The notes: generated by a model not told the origin, from the letters alone. A stretch of 47,500 bases of DNA from Neocallimastix lanati (nom. inval.) (GCA_016946835.1 JACVTC010000227.1:1-47500), one strand, 5' to 3'; shown: positions 21,291-29,788, numbered from the stretch's first letter. Translations and numbers: made by a program.

Positions 21291-21475
21291 AGAAAAGAAG
21301 GTGTAGTGAAATGGCTTAGGCATGATTCCTCCTATCCGATAGAGGTATGTAAATGATGTTATCTATATTATATTAAAAAAAAAAAAAAAAAACAATAATA
21401 ATAATAATAATAATAATATAACTGTAGATGTGTTGTTTTGCCTTTTTTTCCCTCCAATGGAAATTAACTTTATAA
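21291..21475 (+). CDS. Candidate two-exon coding fragment
   Basis: The highest-GC islet I see. After an in-frame TAA (21288) the frame reads RKEGVVKWLRHDSSYPIE (21291-21344), and the next six bases are GTATGT (21345-21350), the consensus fungal 5' splice site, at a codon boundary. An 83-bp AT-rich interval (A18, AAT units) ends in TAACTGTAG at 21427. The following sequence continues in phase as MCCFAFFSLQWKLTL and then TAA at 21473. Unspliced, the frame ends three codons later at TGA. There is no start codon, so upstream exons would be needed; the frame at 20634 lies 0.5 kb upstream on the same strand. The same exon read on the minus strand is also stop-free, which weakens the case. CCTCCTAT...ATAGAGG (21328-21344) can form a hairpin with a bulge, so a structured RNA is an alternative. 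No family is recognised. Confidence 0.3.
21394..21419 (+). repeat. (AAT)8 microsatellite
   Basis: Lies after A18 inside the putative 83-bp intron. Confidence 0.9.
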
Positions 21476-21537
21476 AACTTTTTTTTTTCTATGTAAATGA
21501 ATTAATCCTATTCTAAACTCTTATATATATATATATG

Positions 21538-21579
21538 TATTAATTCTATGTCTTACTATATTTATTAATTCTATGTCTT
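21538..21579 (+). repeat. Direct repeat TATTAATTCTATGTCTT
   Basis: Two identical 17-base copies (21538-21554 and 21563-21579), 25 bp apart start to start. Confidence 0.9.
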
Positions 21580-21751
21580 CTTATTTAATTATCCTATGGA
21601 TTTATTTTTAATAAAATAAAAAGCCTCTTATTTTTTTTTATCCGTTTTATATTTTATTATTTTTTTTTTTATTAAAAGTTATATTAAATCGTCATAAAAT
21701 AAAATAAAATAAAGTAAAAATAAAAAATTAGGATAATATTTTACATTTATT

Positions 21752-21806
21752 TTTTTTTTTTTTTTTATGTTCTAGCTTCTTTTTTTTTTTTTTATGTTCT
21801 AGCTTC
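21752..21806 (+). repeat. 27-bp tandem duplication, T-run plus ATGTTCTAGCTTC
   Basis: Two copies of a poly(T) tract followed by ATGTTCTAGCTTC (ATG at 21767 and 21794). A third T-run follows without the motif. Confidence 0.9.
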
Positions 21807-21936
21807 TTTTTTTTTTTTTTTTATATTAATAGTTTTTTTTTTTTTTAATTAGTTTTTATTAATTTTTATTATTTTAATGTTTTATTAAATTCATATTATA
21901 AATGATTTGATATTTATTAATTATTAAAATTTTTAA

Positions 21937-21938
<2 letters not shown>

Positions 21939-21968
<30 letters not shown>
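21939..21968 (+). repeat. Poly(T) run, 30 bases
   Basis: Uninterrupted T30. Confidence 0.9.
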
Positions 21969-21971
<3 letters not shown>

Positions 21972-22030
21972 GTTAAACCGATAAATTAAAAAAAAAAAAT
22001 AAAATAAAATTGAAAATAAATAAATGAAAA

Positions 22031-22140
22031 TTAATAAATAAATAAATTAATAAATAAATTAATAAATAGATATATAAATTAATAAATAAATTAATAAATA
22101 AATTAATAAATAGATATATAAATTAATAAATAAATTAAAA
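22031..22140 (+). repeat. TTAATAAATAAA array with higher-order unit
   Basis: Twelve-base units with TAGATATATAAA variants that recur at about 44-bp spacing, showing that a multi-unit block was duplicated. Confidence 0.9.
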
Positions 22141-22272
22141 GTATATAATAACTAAATAAAAACCATTATAATTAATTTAATTTATCAATTGATATTATTT
22201 AAATTATTGATTCATTATTATATAATTATTTAATTAATTGAATTAATTGATGGATTAAATTTAAAATAAAAG

Positions 22273-22311
<39 letters not shown>
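22273..22311 (+). repeat. Poly(A) run, 39 bases
   Basis: Uninterrupted A39. Confidence 0.9.
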
Positions 22312-22313
<2 letters not shown>

Positions 22314-22487
22314 TGATATGGATTATCATTAATTTAACATTTACCATTTCTATAAATATAAGAAAATGTGTATTTATTATTACTTGGTAATAATTCTTGC
22401 TATTTAAATTTAAAATACTTTTTTTTTATAATTAATAAATAAAAATAGATTCAAAAATAAAATTACATAAAAAAAATATTAAAAAAA

Positions 22488-22521
<34 letters not shown>

Positions 22522-22808
22522 CATTAAAATAAAATTATAATAAAAAAATAAAAATATTAAAATATTAAAATAAAAATAAAATTAAGCTATTAAAAATATA
22601 ATGATAACAAAAAATTTTTTTTTTTACTTTTTTTTTTTTACTTTTTTTTTTGATCAAATTTGGTATAAAAAACGGCAAAAAAAGTATATCCATACATGCA
22701 TGAAAAAAAAAAGTGTTAACAATAAAATTGAAATAGAATAAAAAAAAAAAAAAAAAAAAGTAATGATAATCATGATAAAAACTTTTAAATAAATTAAAAA
22801 AAAAAAAA
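22312..22808. other. A-rich spacer
   Basis: Includes A29 (22493-22521), two TTTTTTTTTAC blocks at 22618-22650, and a mixed patch at 22660-22702 (AACGGC, CATACATGCATG). No gene seen. Confidence 0.65.
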
Positions 22809-22930
22809 ATAATAATGATTATTAATAATAATGATTAATAATAATAATAATAATTAATAATAATAATAATAATAATGATTAATAATAATAATAATAATAA
22901 TAATGATTAATAATAATAATAATAATTGAA
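22809..22930 (+). repeat. (AAT)n array with GATT interruptions
   Basis: AAT blocks separated by GATTAATAAT at quite regular intervals, similar in style to the array at 6388. Confidence 0.9.
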
Positions 22931-23170
22931 TAATCAATAAAATCAGAATATATGGAAGGAAACTTTTTATTTATTTATTTTTTTTTTTAATGACTTAATA
23001 CTAAAAAGTAAAAATTTTTAGAAAAAACTTTTATACAAAAAAAAAAAAAAGAATGAATGAAATATGAAATGTTAAAATAAATTAATATATTCTATTTTAT
23101 TCTATTCTATTTTATAATTATTTTATTATTATTATTATTTATTATTATTATTATACATTACAATTTTCAT
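22931..23170. other. AT-rich spacer
   Basis: Contains TTCTATTTTA pentamer-like repeats near 23089-23113 and an ATT block to 23155. No gene seen. Confidence 0.7.
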
Positions 23171-23174
23171 TTCA

Positions 23175-23267
23175 ATGGTTTATTTATTGAATCGTAGTTC
23201 GTAGTCGTCGTCGGTTGTAGAATTTTTTCATTGGATTACAAATTTTATTGCCATGGCCATGGAATAA
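23175..23267 (+). pseudogene. Coding-like islet with ATG and one TAG
   Basis: From ATG at 23175 the frame reads MVYLLNRSS, then TAG (23202-23204), then SSSVVEFFHWITNFIAMAME and TAA at 23265. The TAG sits in a run of TCG codons (TCG TAG TCG TCG TCG), so one C-to-A change explains it. TCG and GCC codons are exceptional here. CCATGGCCATGG (23251-23262) is a perfect palindrome within the frame. Candidate decayed small gene; the G/C-rich run could instead be a simple TCG repeat. Confidence 0.2.
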
Positions 23268-23584
23268 AAAATTAAGGTAGGACATGATTTGTACCACATC
23301 AAATTTATACAAAAATAATAATAATAATAACAAAAAAACAAAATTATAATTTTTTATAATTAGTTAATTAATAATAAATTAAAGTATAAATAAATAAATA
23401 AATAAAAATAAATAAAAAAGTTTAAGAATTTTTGATGTTAGTGTTTCCTCTCTCTCTTAATTCAAATTAAATTTTATTAGTTAATACTATTTGCTAAATT
23501 CACTTCCTACTAAATAATTATTTTTATTTTTTTTATATTAATCTATTATTAACCCTTACTAAAAAATTAAAAAGATTTACAATA

Positions 23585-23592
<8 letters not shown>

Positions 23593-23624
<32 letters not shown>
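23593..23624. repeat. (AT)16 microsatellite
   Basis: Perfect dinucleotide repeat; self-complementary. Confidence 0.95.
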
Positions 23625-23628
<4 letters not shown>

Positions 23629-23691
23629 AATAAAATAAAATGAAAAAAAAAAAAAAAGATAAAATAAAATAAAAAAAAAATTAATAATTAC

Positions 23692-23788
23692 TTTTTTTTT
23701 TTTTCATACATTTTAATATATTAAAGTTTATCATGAAGTTTTTTTTTTTTTTTCATACATTTTATTATATTAAAGTTTATCATGAAGG
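23692..23788 (+). repeat. 49-bp tandem duplication
   Basis: Poly(T), then CATACATTTTA, TATATTAAAG and TTTATCATGAAG, present twice (CATACATTTT at 23705 and 23754) with one interior substitution. A third T-run follows, as in the 21752 duplication. Confidence 0.9.
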
Positions 23789-24088
23789 TTTTTTTTTTTT
23801 TTTTTTATCATTCAAAATTTTAAAAATATATATATTTATAAAACTATTTTTTTTTTTTTATTTTTATTAATTATTTTATCATTTGATACTATATCATTTG
23901 TTTCAATCTTTTATTTTGTTACCATTATTTGTTACCATCATTTGTTACCATTATTTGTCTCAATCATTTGTTTCAATCATTTTGTTATTATTTATTATCA
24001 TTTGATACTATTATTTATTATTCTCAGGTTGTTTGTTTCATTTTGTTCGTTTCATTCGTTAATATTACTTGGTAGGATTCACTTTTGA
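23786..24088 (+). CDS. 100-codon stop-free frame over degenerate repeats
   Basis: No stop between TGA at 23783 and TGA at 24086 in the standard code, but no ATG. The first third is poly(T)/AT. From about 23879 it becomes varied: LSFDTISFVSIF, then a segment built on the degenerate ATTTGTTACCATT repeat, and at the end FVSFCSFHSLILLGRIHF. The final part has the most varied codons. As an exon it would be hydrophobic. T-rich sequence has few stops, and the repeat origin explains much of it, so this is a weak candidate. Confidence 0.15.
   Translation, partial: RFFFFFFIIQNFKNIYIYKTIFFFLFLLIILSFDTISFVSIFYFVTIICYHHLLPLFVSIICFNHFVIIYYHLILLFIILRLFVSFCSFHSLILLGRIHF
23880..24010 (+). repeat. Degenerate ATTTGTTACCATT repeats
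   Basis: TTTGTTACCAT occurs three times (about 23925-23960), flanked by TCATTTGATACTAT (23879 and 23999) and TCATTTGTTTCAAT copies (23895 and 23966). An old, eroded array. Confidence 0.7.
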
Positions 24089-24142
24089 TACTATCAATAT
24101 TTTTTAATAATAATTTTTTATATATAATAATTAATTAATTAT

Positions 24143-24358
24143 TTATTTATTTATTTATATTTTATTTATTTATTTATATTTTATTTATTTATTTATATTT
24201 TATTTATTTATTTATATTTTATTTATTTATTTATATTTTATTTATTTATTTATATTTTATTTATTTATTTATTTTTTATTTATTTATAATATTTTATTTA
24301 TTTATAATATTTTATTTATTTATATTTTATTTATTTAATATTTTATTTATTTAATATT
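24143..24358 (+). repeat. TATTTTATTTATTTATTTA array
   Basis: About six 19-base units to about 24270, then shorter variants containing TTATAATATT and TTTAATATT. Confidence 0.9.
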
Positions 24359-24561
24359 TTTTTAAATTTTTTATTTTTAATTATTTATGGAACAAATAAT
24401 ATTTATGATGAAATATTATTTGTTAATACAAAAAAAAAAAAAAATAATAAATCATTACTCCCAAACAAATAAATAAATAAATAAATATTAAAAAAATTCT
24501 AATTAAAAATAAAAAACTATGTTCTATCTATCTATTAATCTATTAAATATATATAATATCA

Positions 24562-24594
<33 letters not shown>

Positions 24595-24823
24595 GATAAA
24601 TAATTAATTAACCATTAAAAAATGATGAATCATTATAACTATTTTATAATAAACATATAAAAGATAACCATGCTATAAAGGTTAATTTTTAATAAAAAAA
24701 AAAAAAAAAAGAAAAGTAAAAAATTATTAACAATTTAATTTTACTTTTTATTTCTTATATTTCTTATTTTTTATTATTATTATTATTATTTTTTTTTTTG
24801 TGTGTGTATTCAGTAGTTCCAAA

Positions 24824-24854
<31 letters not shown>
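24359..24854. other. AT-rich spacer
   Basis: A25 (24570-24594), (AAAT)n near 24470, (TG)4 at about 24799-24807 and T27 (24826-24852). No gene seen. Confidence 0.7.
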
Positions 24855-24856
<2 letters not shown>

Positions 24857-25091
24857 ATACTTTGTTGGTTGGATTTATAATTTATTTTTTTTTTTTAGAA
24901 AAAAAAAAAAAATTCAAAAAATAGTGGATGATTATATGATTATAAAACTATTCATCAGAAGGGGAAGGAGTTCCTCACTTTATTTCTACTATTTCTATCT
25001 ATTCCTTTTCACACTAAATTTTATTTTTTTTTTTTTTAAAAAAAAAAAAATAGATATATATACATATATATATATGTATAATTTTTTTTAA
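24855..25091 (+). other. 78-codon stop-free frame with coding-like core
   Basis: The frame is open from TAA at 24852 to TAA at 25089. The core (24918-25025) reads KIVDDYMIIKLFIRRGRSS and then SLYFYYFYLFLFTLNF, flanked by Phe and Lys runs from poly(T) and poly(A). ATG at 24936 would give 51 residues. The core has a G-rich patch (AAGGGGAAGGAG) rare here. It may be a relic exon between homopolymers, or chance. No family recognised. Confidence 0.18.
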
Positions 25092-25195
25092 AAAAAAAAT
25101 TATTCCTATCATCAATACTTAGGAGTAGTATTAACGTTTAAATAATAATTCAAAAAAGTTTCGAATTACCTTAGTCTAAAATAATAAAGTTAAAA

Positions 25196-25231
25196 AATAA
25201 AAAGAAATAAAAAGAAATAAAAAGAAATAAA
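25196..25231 (+). repeat. AAAAAGAAAT decamer repeat
   Basis: Three to four perfect units. Confidence 0.9.
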
Positions 25232-25293
25232 AAAATTTATCATCAAGGTCTCTACCTTTTTTATTTTTATTTCAATTTAAAAAAAAAAAATCT

Positions 25294-25650
25294 TTGTATT
25301 ATATTTTATATTTGCCATTTTTATTGAATTCTTTTTTTAACATTGAAGGTGCTTCTTTCGACTACTATTTTATTATTTATTATAATTATATAACACTAAT
25401 AACTATTTTTATCATTTTTATTATTATAATTACTATGATCAATTTATTATCATTTATTATTTATTATTTATCATTTATTATTTATTATTTATTATTTATT
25501 ATTTATTTATTATTTATTATTTATTATTTATTTATTATTTATTATTTATTATTCATTATTTATTATTTAATTATTTATTATAAAATCAAAATGAGAGATT
25601 GTTACAGCTTTTCTCTATTGAATTGCCTTTATAAATATATATATATATAA
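25294..25650 (+). CDS. Doubtful 118-codon hydrophobic frame
   Basis: ATG-initiated. Residues 1-30 are varied (MYYILYLPFLLNSFF, then NIEGASFDYYF), the middle is Ile/Tyr/Leu produced by a TTTATTA heptamer array (25446-25580), and the end is varied again (KIKMRDCYSFSLLNCLYKY). A 7-base repeat passes through all three frames and happens to lack stops, so the length is inflated. The non-repeat ends are the only support. If real it would be a membrane protein. No family recognised. Confidence 0.18.
   Translation: MYYILYLPFLLNSFFNIEGASFDYYFIIYYNYITLITIFIIFIIIITMINLLSFIIYYLSFIIYYLLFIIYLLFIIYYLFIIYYLLFIIYYLIIYYKIKMRDCYSFSLLNCLYKYIYI
25446..25580 (+). repeat. TTTATTA heptamer array
   Basis: About 18 units with a few TTTATCA, TTCATTA and tetramer (TTTA) variants. 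The same heptamer array recurs at 28849-28958. Confidence 0.9.
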
Positions 25651-25728
25651 ATCTTTATTACATAATACATAATACATAATATATAATATACAATACATAA
25701 TATATATTATATAATATATAATATATAT
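25651..25728 (+). repeat. ATAATACAT array grading to ATATAAT
   Basis: Eight- to nine-base units, four with the C and the rest eroded to pure A/T. Confidence 0.8.
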
Positions 25729-26377
25729 TCTATTTATATTTTATTATTATAATTATTATCATTTTATTATTTTTATTTTATGTTTTTAATTATAAAAAAA
25801 AATTTTTTTTTTTTTAATCTCATGATGTTATCATTAAAATCTGTGCATTGAACCAGTGAGTAAAAAAAAAAAAAAAAATTGTTAATACTACTCTAAATAT
25901 ATTATTATTATATTAACAAAAAAAATAGACATATATTAGATTTATATTTATTATATAAACATATTAATCTATTAAATTAAATTTTTTTATTAAATAGATA
26001 AATAAATAATAAATAATAATAATAATATTAAATAGATAAATAATAAATAATAAATAATAAATAAATAAATAAATATTTTAAACTTTTTTTTTTTAACTTT
26101 CTTTTTTATTTTTCATTTAAATTATATGAAGTAGTTTCTCTAATTAGGGAAAAATTAGACTAAAATGAGAAAAAAATTAAAAAATAAAAAATAAAAAATA
26201 TTAAAAAATTAAATTTATATATAGATAGATAGATATATATATATTTTATATACTATTATAAAACATAATTTAATTTAATATCAAACTACCTTAAAATTCT
26301 AAATTCTATGAAAAGAAAAGTTTTGAAAGTTTAGATTTGTTAAATAATAAAATTATTATTAATTTTTTTTTTTTTTT
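25729..26377. other. AT-rich spacer
   Basis: A mixed patch at 25818-25862 (GTGCATTGAACCAGTGAG), AATAAATA repeats at 26000-26080 and GATA units at 26223-26236. No gene seen. Confidence 0.65.
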
Positions 26378-26405
26378 CTTCTTCTTCTTCTTCTTCTTCT
26401 TCTTT
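26378..26405 (+). repeat. (CTT)9 microsatellite
   Basis: Nine perfect trimers after a T17 run; the only such C-containing trimer array in the window. Confidence 0.95.
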
Positions 26406-26514
26406 GTAACAATGAACTTTTAATTAATGAAGAATAGAAAATAAACTTTTTTTTTTTTGATTTTAATTTAAAAAATTAACTTTAATTTAATTATTAATTC
26501 ATTAACTTTATTCG

Positions 26515-26595
26515 ATGGAACTAAAATCTCTTCTAACATTATGGGTTATTCTAACATTATGGGTTATTCTAACATTAACGTTTATTCTACATTAA
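26515..26595 (+). CDS. 26-codon frame made of an 18-bp repeat
   Basis: ATG at 26515 starts MELKSLLTLWVI, continues LTLWVILTLTFILH and ends in TAA at 26593. The 18-base repeat keeps the frame, so the hexapeptide LTLWVI is repeated. It resembles a hydrophobic leader or single membrane segment. The next two repeat copies have lost one base, which breaks the frame. Too short to call coding with confidence. Confidence 0.15.
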   Translation: MELKSLLTLWVILTLWVILTLTFILH

Positions 26596-26620
26596 CGTTT
26601 ATTCTACGTTATGGTTTATT
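26529..26620 (+). repeat. 18-bp minisatellite, ~5 copies
   Basis: TTCTAACATTATGGGTTA twice, then TTCTAACATTAACGTTTA, then two 17-base copies starting TTCTAC. Stepwise change along the array. Confidence 0.9.
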
Positions 26621-26961
26621 AATTAAAAAGAAAAAAGAATTAAGATAGTCGTTATAATCTTTCAAATAAAAAAAAAAAAAGTTATGAAACTATAAAAAGT
26701 AAAATTTTATAAAATCATTGAATAATAATAAGAAATAAGAAAGATCATCATATTATGAAATTTTTTTTTTTATTCTATAAATCATAAAATTTTAAAATCA
26801 ATATATTTTATTGAAAGTTTTTTATTTTTTTTTTGTTATGTATAAAAAATAATAAATTTTAAATAATAAGAAATTAATAATATGAAATAAATCAAATAAA
26901 ATCAAATAAAAGTGTTCATTATTTATTTATTTATTTAATATATATATATATATAACTTTAT

Positions 26962-26980
26962 TCTCTCTTTCTCTCTCTCT
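26962..26980 (+). repeat. (CT)n tract
   Basis: CT units with one TTT interruption leading into T12 and AATAG; overall shape of a polypyrimidine tract before an AG at 26995-26996. Confidence 0.7.
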
Positions 26981-27021
26981 TTTTTTTTTTTTAATAGTAA
27001 TAAAAAAGAAAAAAACTTTAA

Positions 27022-27114
27022 AAAAATTTTTTTTATCCCAAAAATGAAACAGATGGTGATATTGGAAATGGTCTAAAAATTTTTAAAAATGAATTTCGTA
27101 AAAACAATTTCAAC

Positions 27115-27145
<31 letters not shown>

Positions 27146-27159
27146 ATTTTTATTTTTAA
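27022..27159 (+). pseudogene. Coding-like islet, 45 codons, no start
   Basis: Between TAA (27019) and TAA (27157). The core from 27037 reads PKNETDGDIGNGLKIFKNEF and then RKNNFN, before degrading into Phe/Ile/Tyr from TTTTTA sequence. GGT, GGA, GAT, CGT and CTA codons in sequence look like coding DNA. A polypyrimidine tract and AG lie 25 bp upstream. The overlapping ATG frame (MKQMVILEMV) is also open for ten codons. With the islet at 27301, in the same frame register 279 bp on, it could be part of a decayed gene. Confidence 0.2.
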
Positions 27160-27300
27160 TTTTTAATTTTCATTTTTATTTTTATTATTTTTTTTTTTTT
27201 TTGGAAATAGATATTAAACAAAATCTAATGAATAAATAAAAATAAATTTGATCCTTAACTTTTTTTTTTCATTAATATTGTTCTAAACGAAAAAGTATAA

Positions 27301-27537
27301 AAAAGTATTTATACTTATAATAATAATGATAATGATACTTATATTGATGCTAATACTTATAATAATAATGATACAAATAATGATACTTTTATTGATACTA
27401 GTAATAATAGTGATCCTTATATTGATACTAATAATGATACTAATAATGATACTAATAATGATACAAATAATAATTAAAAAAATGATACAAAACCAAGAAA
27501 AAAAAAAAAAAGTTTTGACAAGAAAAAATTAATTTAA
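27301..27537 (+). pseudogene. Asn/Asp/Thr-repeat islet broken by one TAA
   Basis: Between TAA (27298) and TAA (27535) the frame has one internal TAA (27475). Before it are 58 codons, including TYIDANTYNNNDTNN and a repeating NNDT tetrapeptide (12-base unit AATAATGATACT); after it comes KNDTKPRKKKKKSFDKKKLI. Thr varies between ACT and ACA at the third base only. Asn-rich tracts and Lys-rich tails are common in proteins of AT-rich eukaryotes. No ATG begins the frame. Another frame over the same repeat reads as Ile/Met/Leu and is less credible. A non-coding minisatellite is the simplest alternative. Confidence 0.25.
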
Positions 27538-27943
27538 ATCTTTTAATTTTTTTATATTTATTAATTTTTTAATATTTATTAATTTTTTTAGTTTTAATTT
27601 TTTTGTCTACCAATTTATAAACGGTAAAATCAACTTTTTAATTTTTTTTTGCTTTTTTTAGCTTTTTTTTTTTATTATTAATGTTTTGTTGTATTGTTCA
27701 ATAAAAAAAAAAAAAAATTTTTTTTTTATTATAAATTTTTAATTTCAATTTATACATACATGTTTAAAACTATTTAAAATTTTTAAAACTTTTTTTTTTT
27801 TTTTTTAAAACATAATCATTGCTATGGAGATATAATTAAAATTAAAAAAAAAAGGAAGAAAGAAAAAAAGGGAGAAGAAGATCAACCATTTTTTTTTTTT
27901 TTTAAAAAAATTTATAAAATTTAATGGATTAAAAAAAAAAAAA
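27538..27943. other. AT-rich spacer
   Basis: A direct repeat of AATATTTATTAATTTTTT (about 27543 and 27568), a mixed patch at 27600-27630 and a purine-rich strip (27853-27885, GGGAGAAGAAGATC). No gene seen. Confidence 0.65.
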
Positions 27944-28198
27944 GGAAATAAAATAAAATAAATAATAAAATAAAATAAATAATAAAATAAAATAAATAAT
28001 AAAATAAAATAAATAATAAAATAAAATAAAAAATAAAATAAAATAAAAAATAAAATAAAATAAATAATAAAATAAAATAATAAAATAAAATAAATAATAA
28101 AATAAAATAAATAATAAAATAAAATAAAATAAATAATAAAATAAAATAATAAAACAAAATAAATAATAAAATAAAATAAAATAAAATAAATAATAAAA
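27944..28198 (+). repeat. AAAATAAAATAAATAATA array
   Basis: About fourteen 18-base units with 10- and 15-base variants, over 250 bp. Two overlapping minus-strand open frames across it reflect only the missing stops. Confidence 0.95.
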
Positions 28199-28202
28199 AG
28201 TC

Positions 28203-28225
28203 AAGAGTGAAAAAATAAAACTCTT
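28203..28225. other. AAGAGT/ACTCTT hairpin
   Basis: Six-base stem (28203-28208 with 28220-28225) around an 11-base A-rich loop. It lies at the array edge, 20 bp before a T26 run (28247-28272); function unknown. Confidence 0.4.
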
Positions 28226-28276
28226 TTATATTAAAAATTTCAGGTGTTTTTTTTTTTTTTTTTTTTTTTTTTCCTC

Positions 28277-28292
28277 TTTACAGCCTTGTAAA
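28277..28292. other. TTTACA-GCCT-TGTAAA hairpin
   Basis: A perfect six-base stem with a GCCT tetraloop directly after T26 and TCCTC. It is the tightest perfect hairpin I see that contains G and C. Confidence 0.45.
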
Positions 28293-28338
28293 TATGCTCC
28301 ATTGAATAAAAAATTTTATTTTTAAGAGTATTCCATAG

Positions 28339-28374
28339 TAGTCAATATTTCAATAATAGTCAATATTTCAATAA
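28339..28374 (+). repeat. TAGTCAATATTTCAATAA duplicated
   Basis: Two perfect adjacent 18-base copies. Confidence 0.95.
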
Positions 28375-28669
28375 TAGATTTAAATTTATATAAATATATA
28401 TATATCAACTCTTTAGCGATATAATTATATATAAAAATTTCAAAAGATGTATCGAATATTAAATTATTCTTTTAAATTAGATTTTAAAGGATATAAAAGT
28501 AAATACTATCTTTTCATACATTTATATATATATAAAAAAAAATAAAAAGTTTTATTATTCATATTATTTTATTTTAAATTTGTTTTAAAGTTTTTATATA
28601 TATATAATATAGTTCTTATCTTATCGATGTTAGAAAGGTTAATTTGAATGTTTTTTTAATTATTTTTAA

Positions 28670-28670
<1 letters not shown>
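28375..28670. other. AT-rich spacer
   Basis: Irregular AT text with small mixed patches (28408-28420 and 28620-28640). No gene seen. Confidence 0.7.

Positions 28671-28705
<35 letters not shown>
28671..28705 (+). repeat. (ATT)n microsatellite
   Basis: About eleven trimers. Confidence 0.95.
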
Positions 28706-28848
28706 TTTTCTATAAAATTATATATCTATTTATTTCAAATTTATATTAATTATAAAATTGTTTTAAAACTGTTTTAACATTTATCATTCTTTTTTTTTTA
28801 TATAATCTTTTTTTTTTATTAATTATTAATTATCAATTATTATTTAAT

Positions 28849-28958
28849 TATTTATTATTTATTATTTATTATTTATTATTTATTATCTATTATTTATTAT
28901 TTATTATATATTATTTATTATTTATTATTTATTATTTATTATTTATTATTTATTATTT
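28849..28958 (+). repeat. TTTATTA heptamer array
   Basis: About 15 units with single-base variants (TCTATTA, TATATTA). Same unit as 25446-25580. Confidence 0.9.
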
Positions 28959-29754
28959 AAATTATTTTTTAATTAAATTAAAGTTTTTGATCAATTTTCA
29001 TTTGTGTAACTTTTTTCAAAAATAAAATTAGTTTAATATTAAAAAATAGTTTAAAAAATTTTTTTTCAATTTAACCTTATTTTAAACTTTATTTATTTAA
29101 TTTTTTTTTTTTTTTATTTTTTTTCTTTTCTATTCGAAAATCTATAAAAAAATAATTTTTTTTTTATTTTATATTTATAATTTTATTTTATAAAATTTTA
29201 TTTTATATCTATTTTTATATGTATTTAAAATTTTAAAAATAAAAAAAAAAAAAGACTCCCAAATACTGAATAAAAAAAAAAAAAAATATGGACTCATCAA
29301 AAAAAAAATTTTTTTAATAAAATATATATATATTTATAAATATATAAAAATTTAAAATTATTTATGTTTTAAAATTACTTTGTTTTGAATCCATGAATCT
29401 GGCCTTTCTATTATGTTTAATAATATATTATGATTGAAAATGTAATTTTTTTTCTTTTATTTTATTTTATTTTATGTTTTGTTTTATTGTTCTTGTTTAC
29501 TTTTTTTTTTTTTTTTTAATTTTAATTCTATTTAATCTTTTTATTTTTATTTTTTATTTTTATCTTTATCTTTATTTTATTTCTATTTCTATTTTATCTA
29601 TATCTTATTTTATTTTATTTTTGAGCTTTAGCGTTATTTCAAACGATTAGTTGTCAGAAAAAAAAATTTAGAAAATACTAAAAATATGTAATGAAAATAA
29701 AAATAGTTTATCTAATTATGATAAAATATATAAATATATATAATCATGATAAAT
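28959..29754. other. AT-rich spacer
   Basis: TTTTA and TATCTT-type repeats at 29455-29620. Slightly mixed patches at 29385-29405 and 29620-29655 (TTGAGCTTTAGCG). No gene seen. Confidence 0.65.
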
Positions 29755-29788
29755 ATACAAATGTATATATATATATATATATTTGTAT
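29755..29788. repeat. Perfect palindrome around (TA)n
   Basis: ATACAAAT (29755-29762) and ATTTGTAT (29781-29788) flank a TA run, so the whole 34 bp is nearly self-complementary. Confidence 0.75.

Noticed and set aside
21300-21365. tRNA-like A-box word TGGCTTAGG and an anticodon-like stem
   Set aside because: No seven-base acceptor stem, no GGTTCRA-type B box at the right distance, and the CCTC/GAGG stem encloses a loop of the wrong size.
27326-27532. 68-codon Ile/Met/Leu frame
   Set aside because: Out-of-frame reading of the 12-base NNDT repeat; the Asn/Asp/Thr frame is more credible, if either is coding.
27921-28204. Two overlapping minus-strand frames (78 and 91 codons)
   Set aside because: Phe/Ile/Leu/Tyr readings of the 18-bp AAAATAAAATAAATAATA array.
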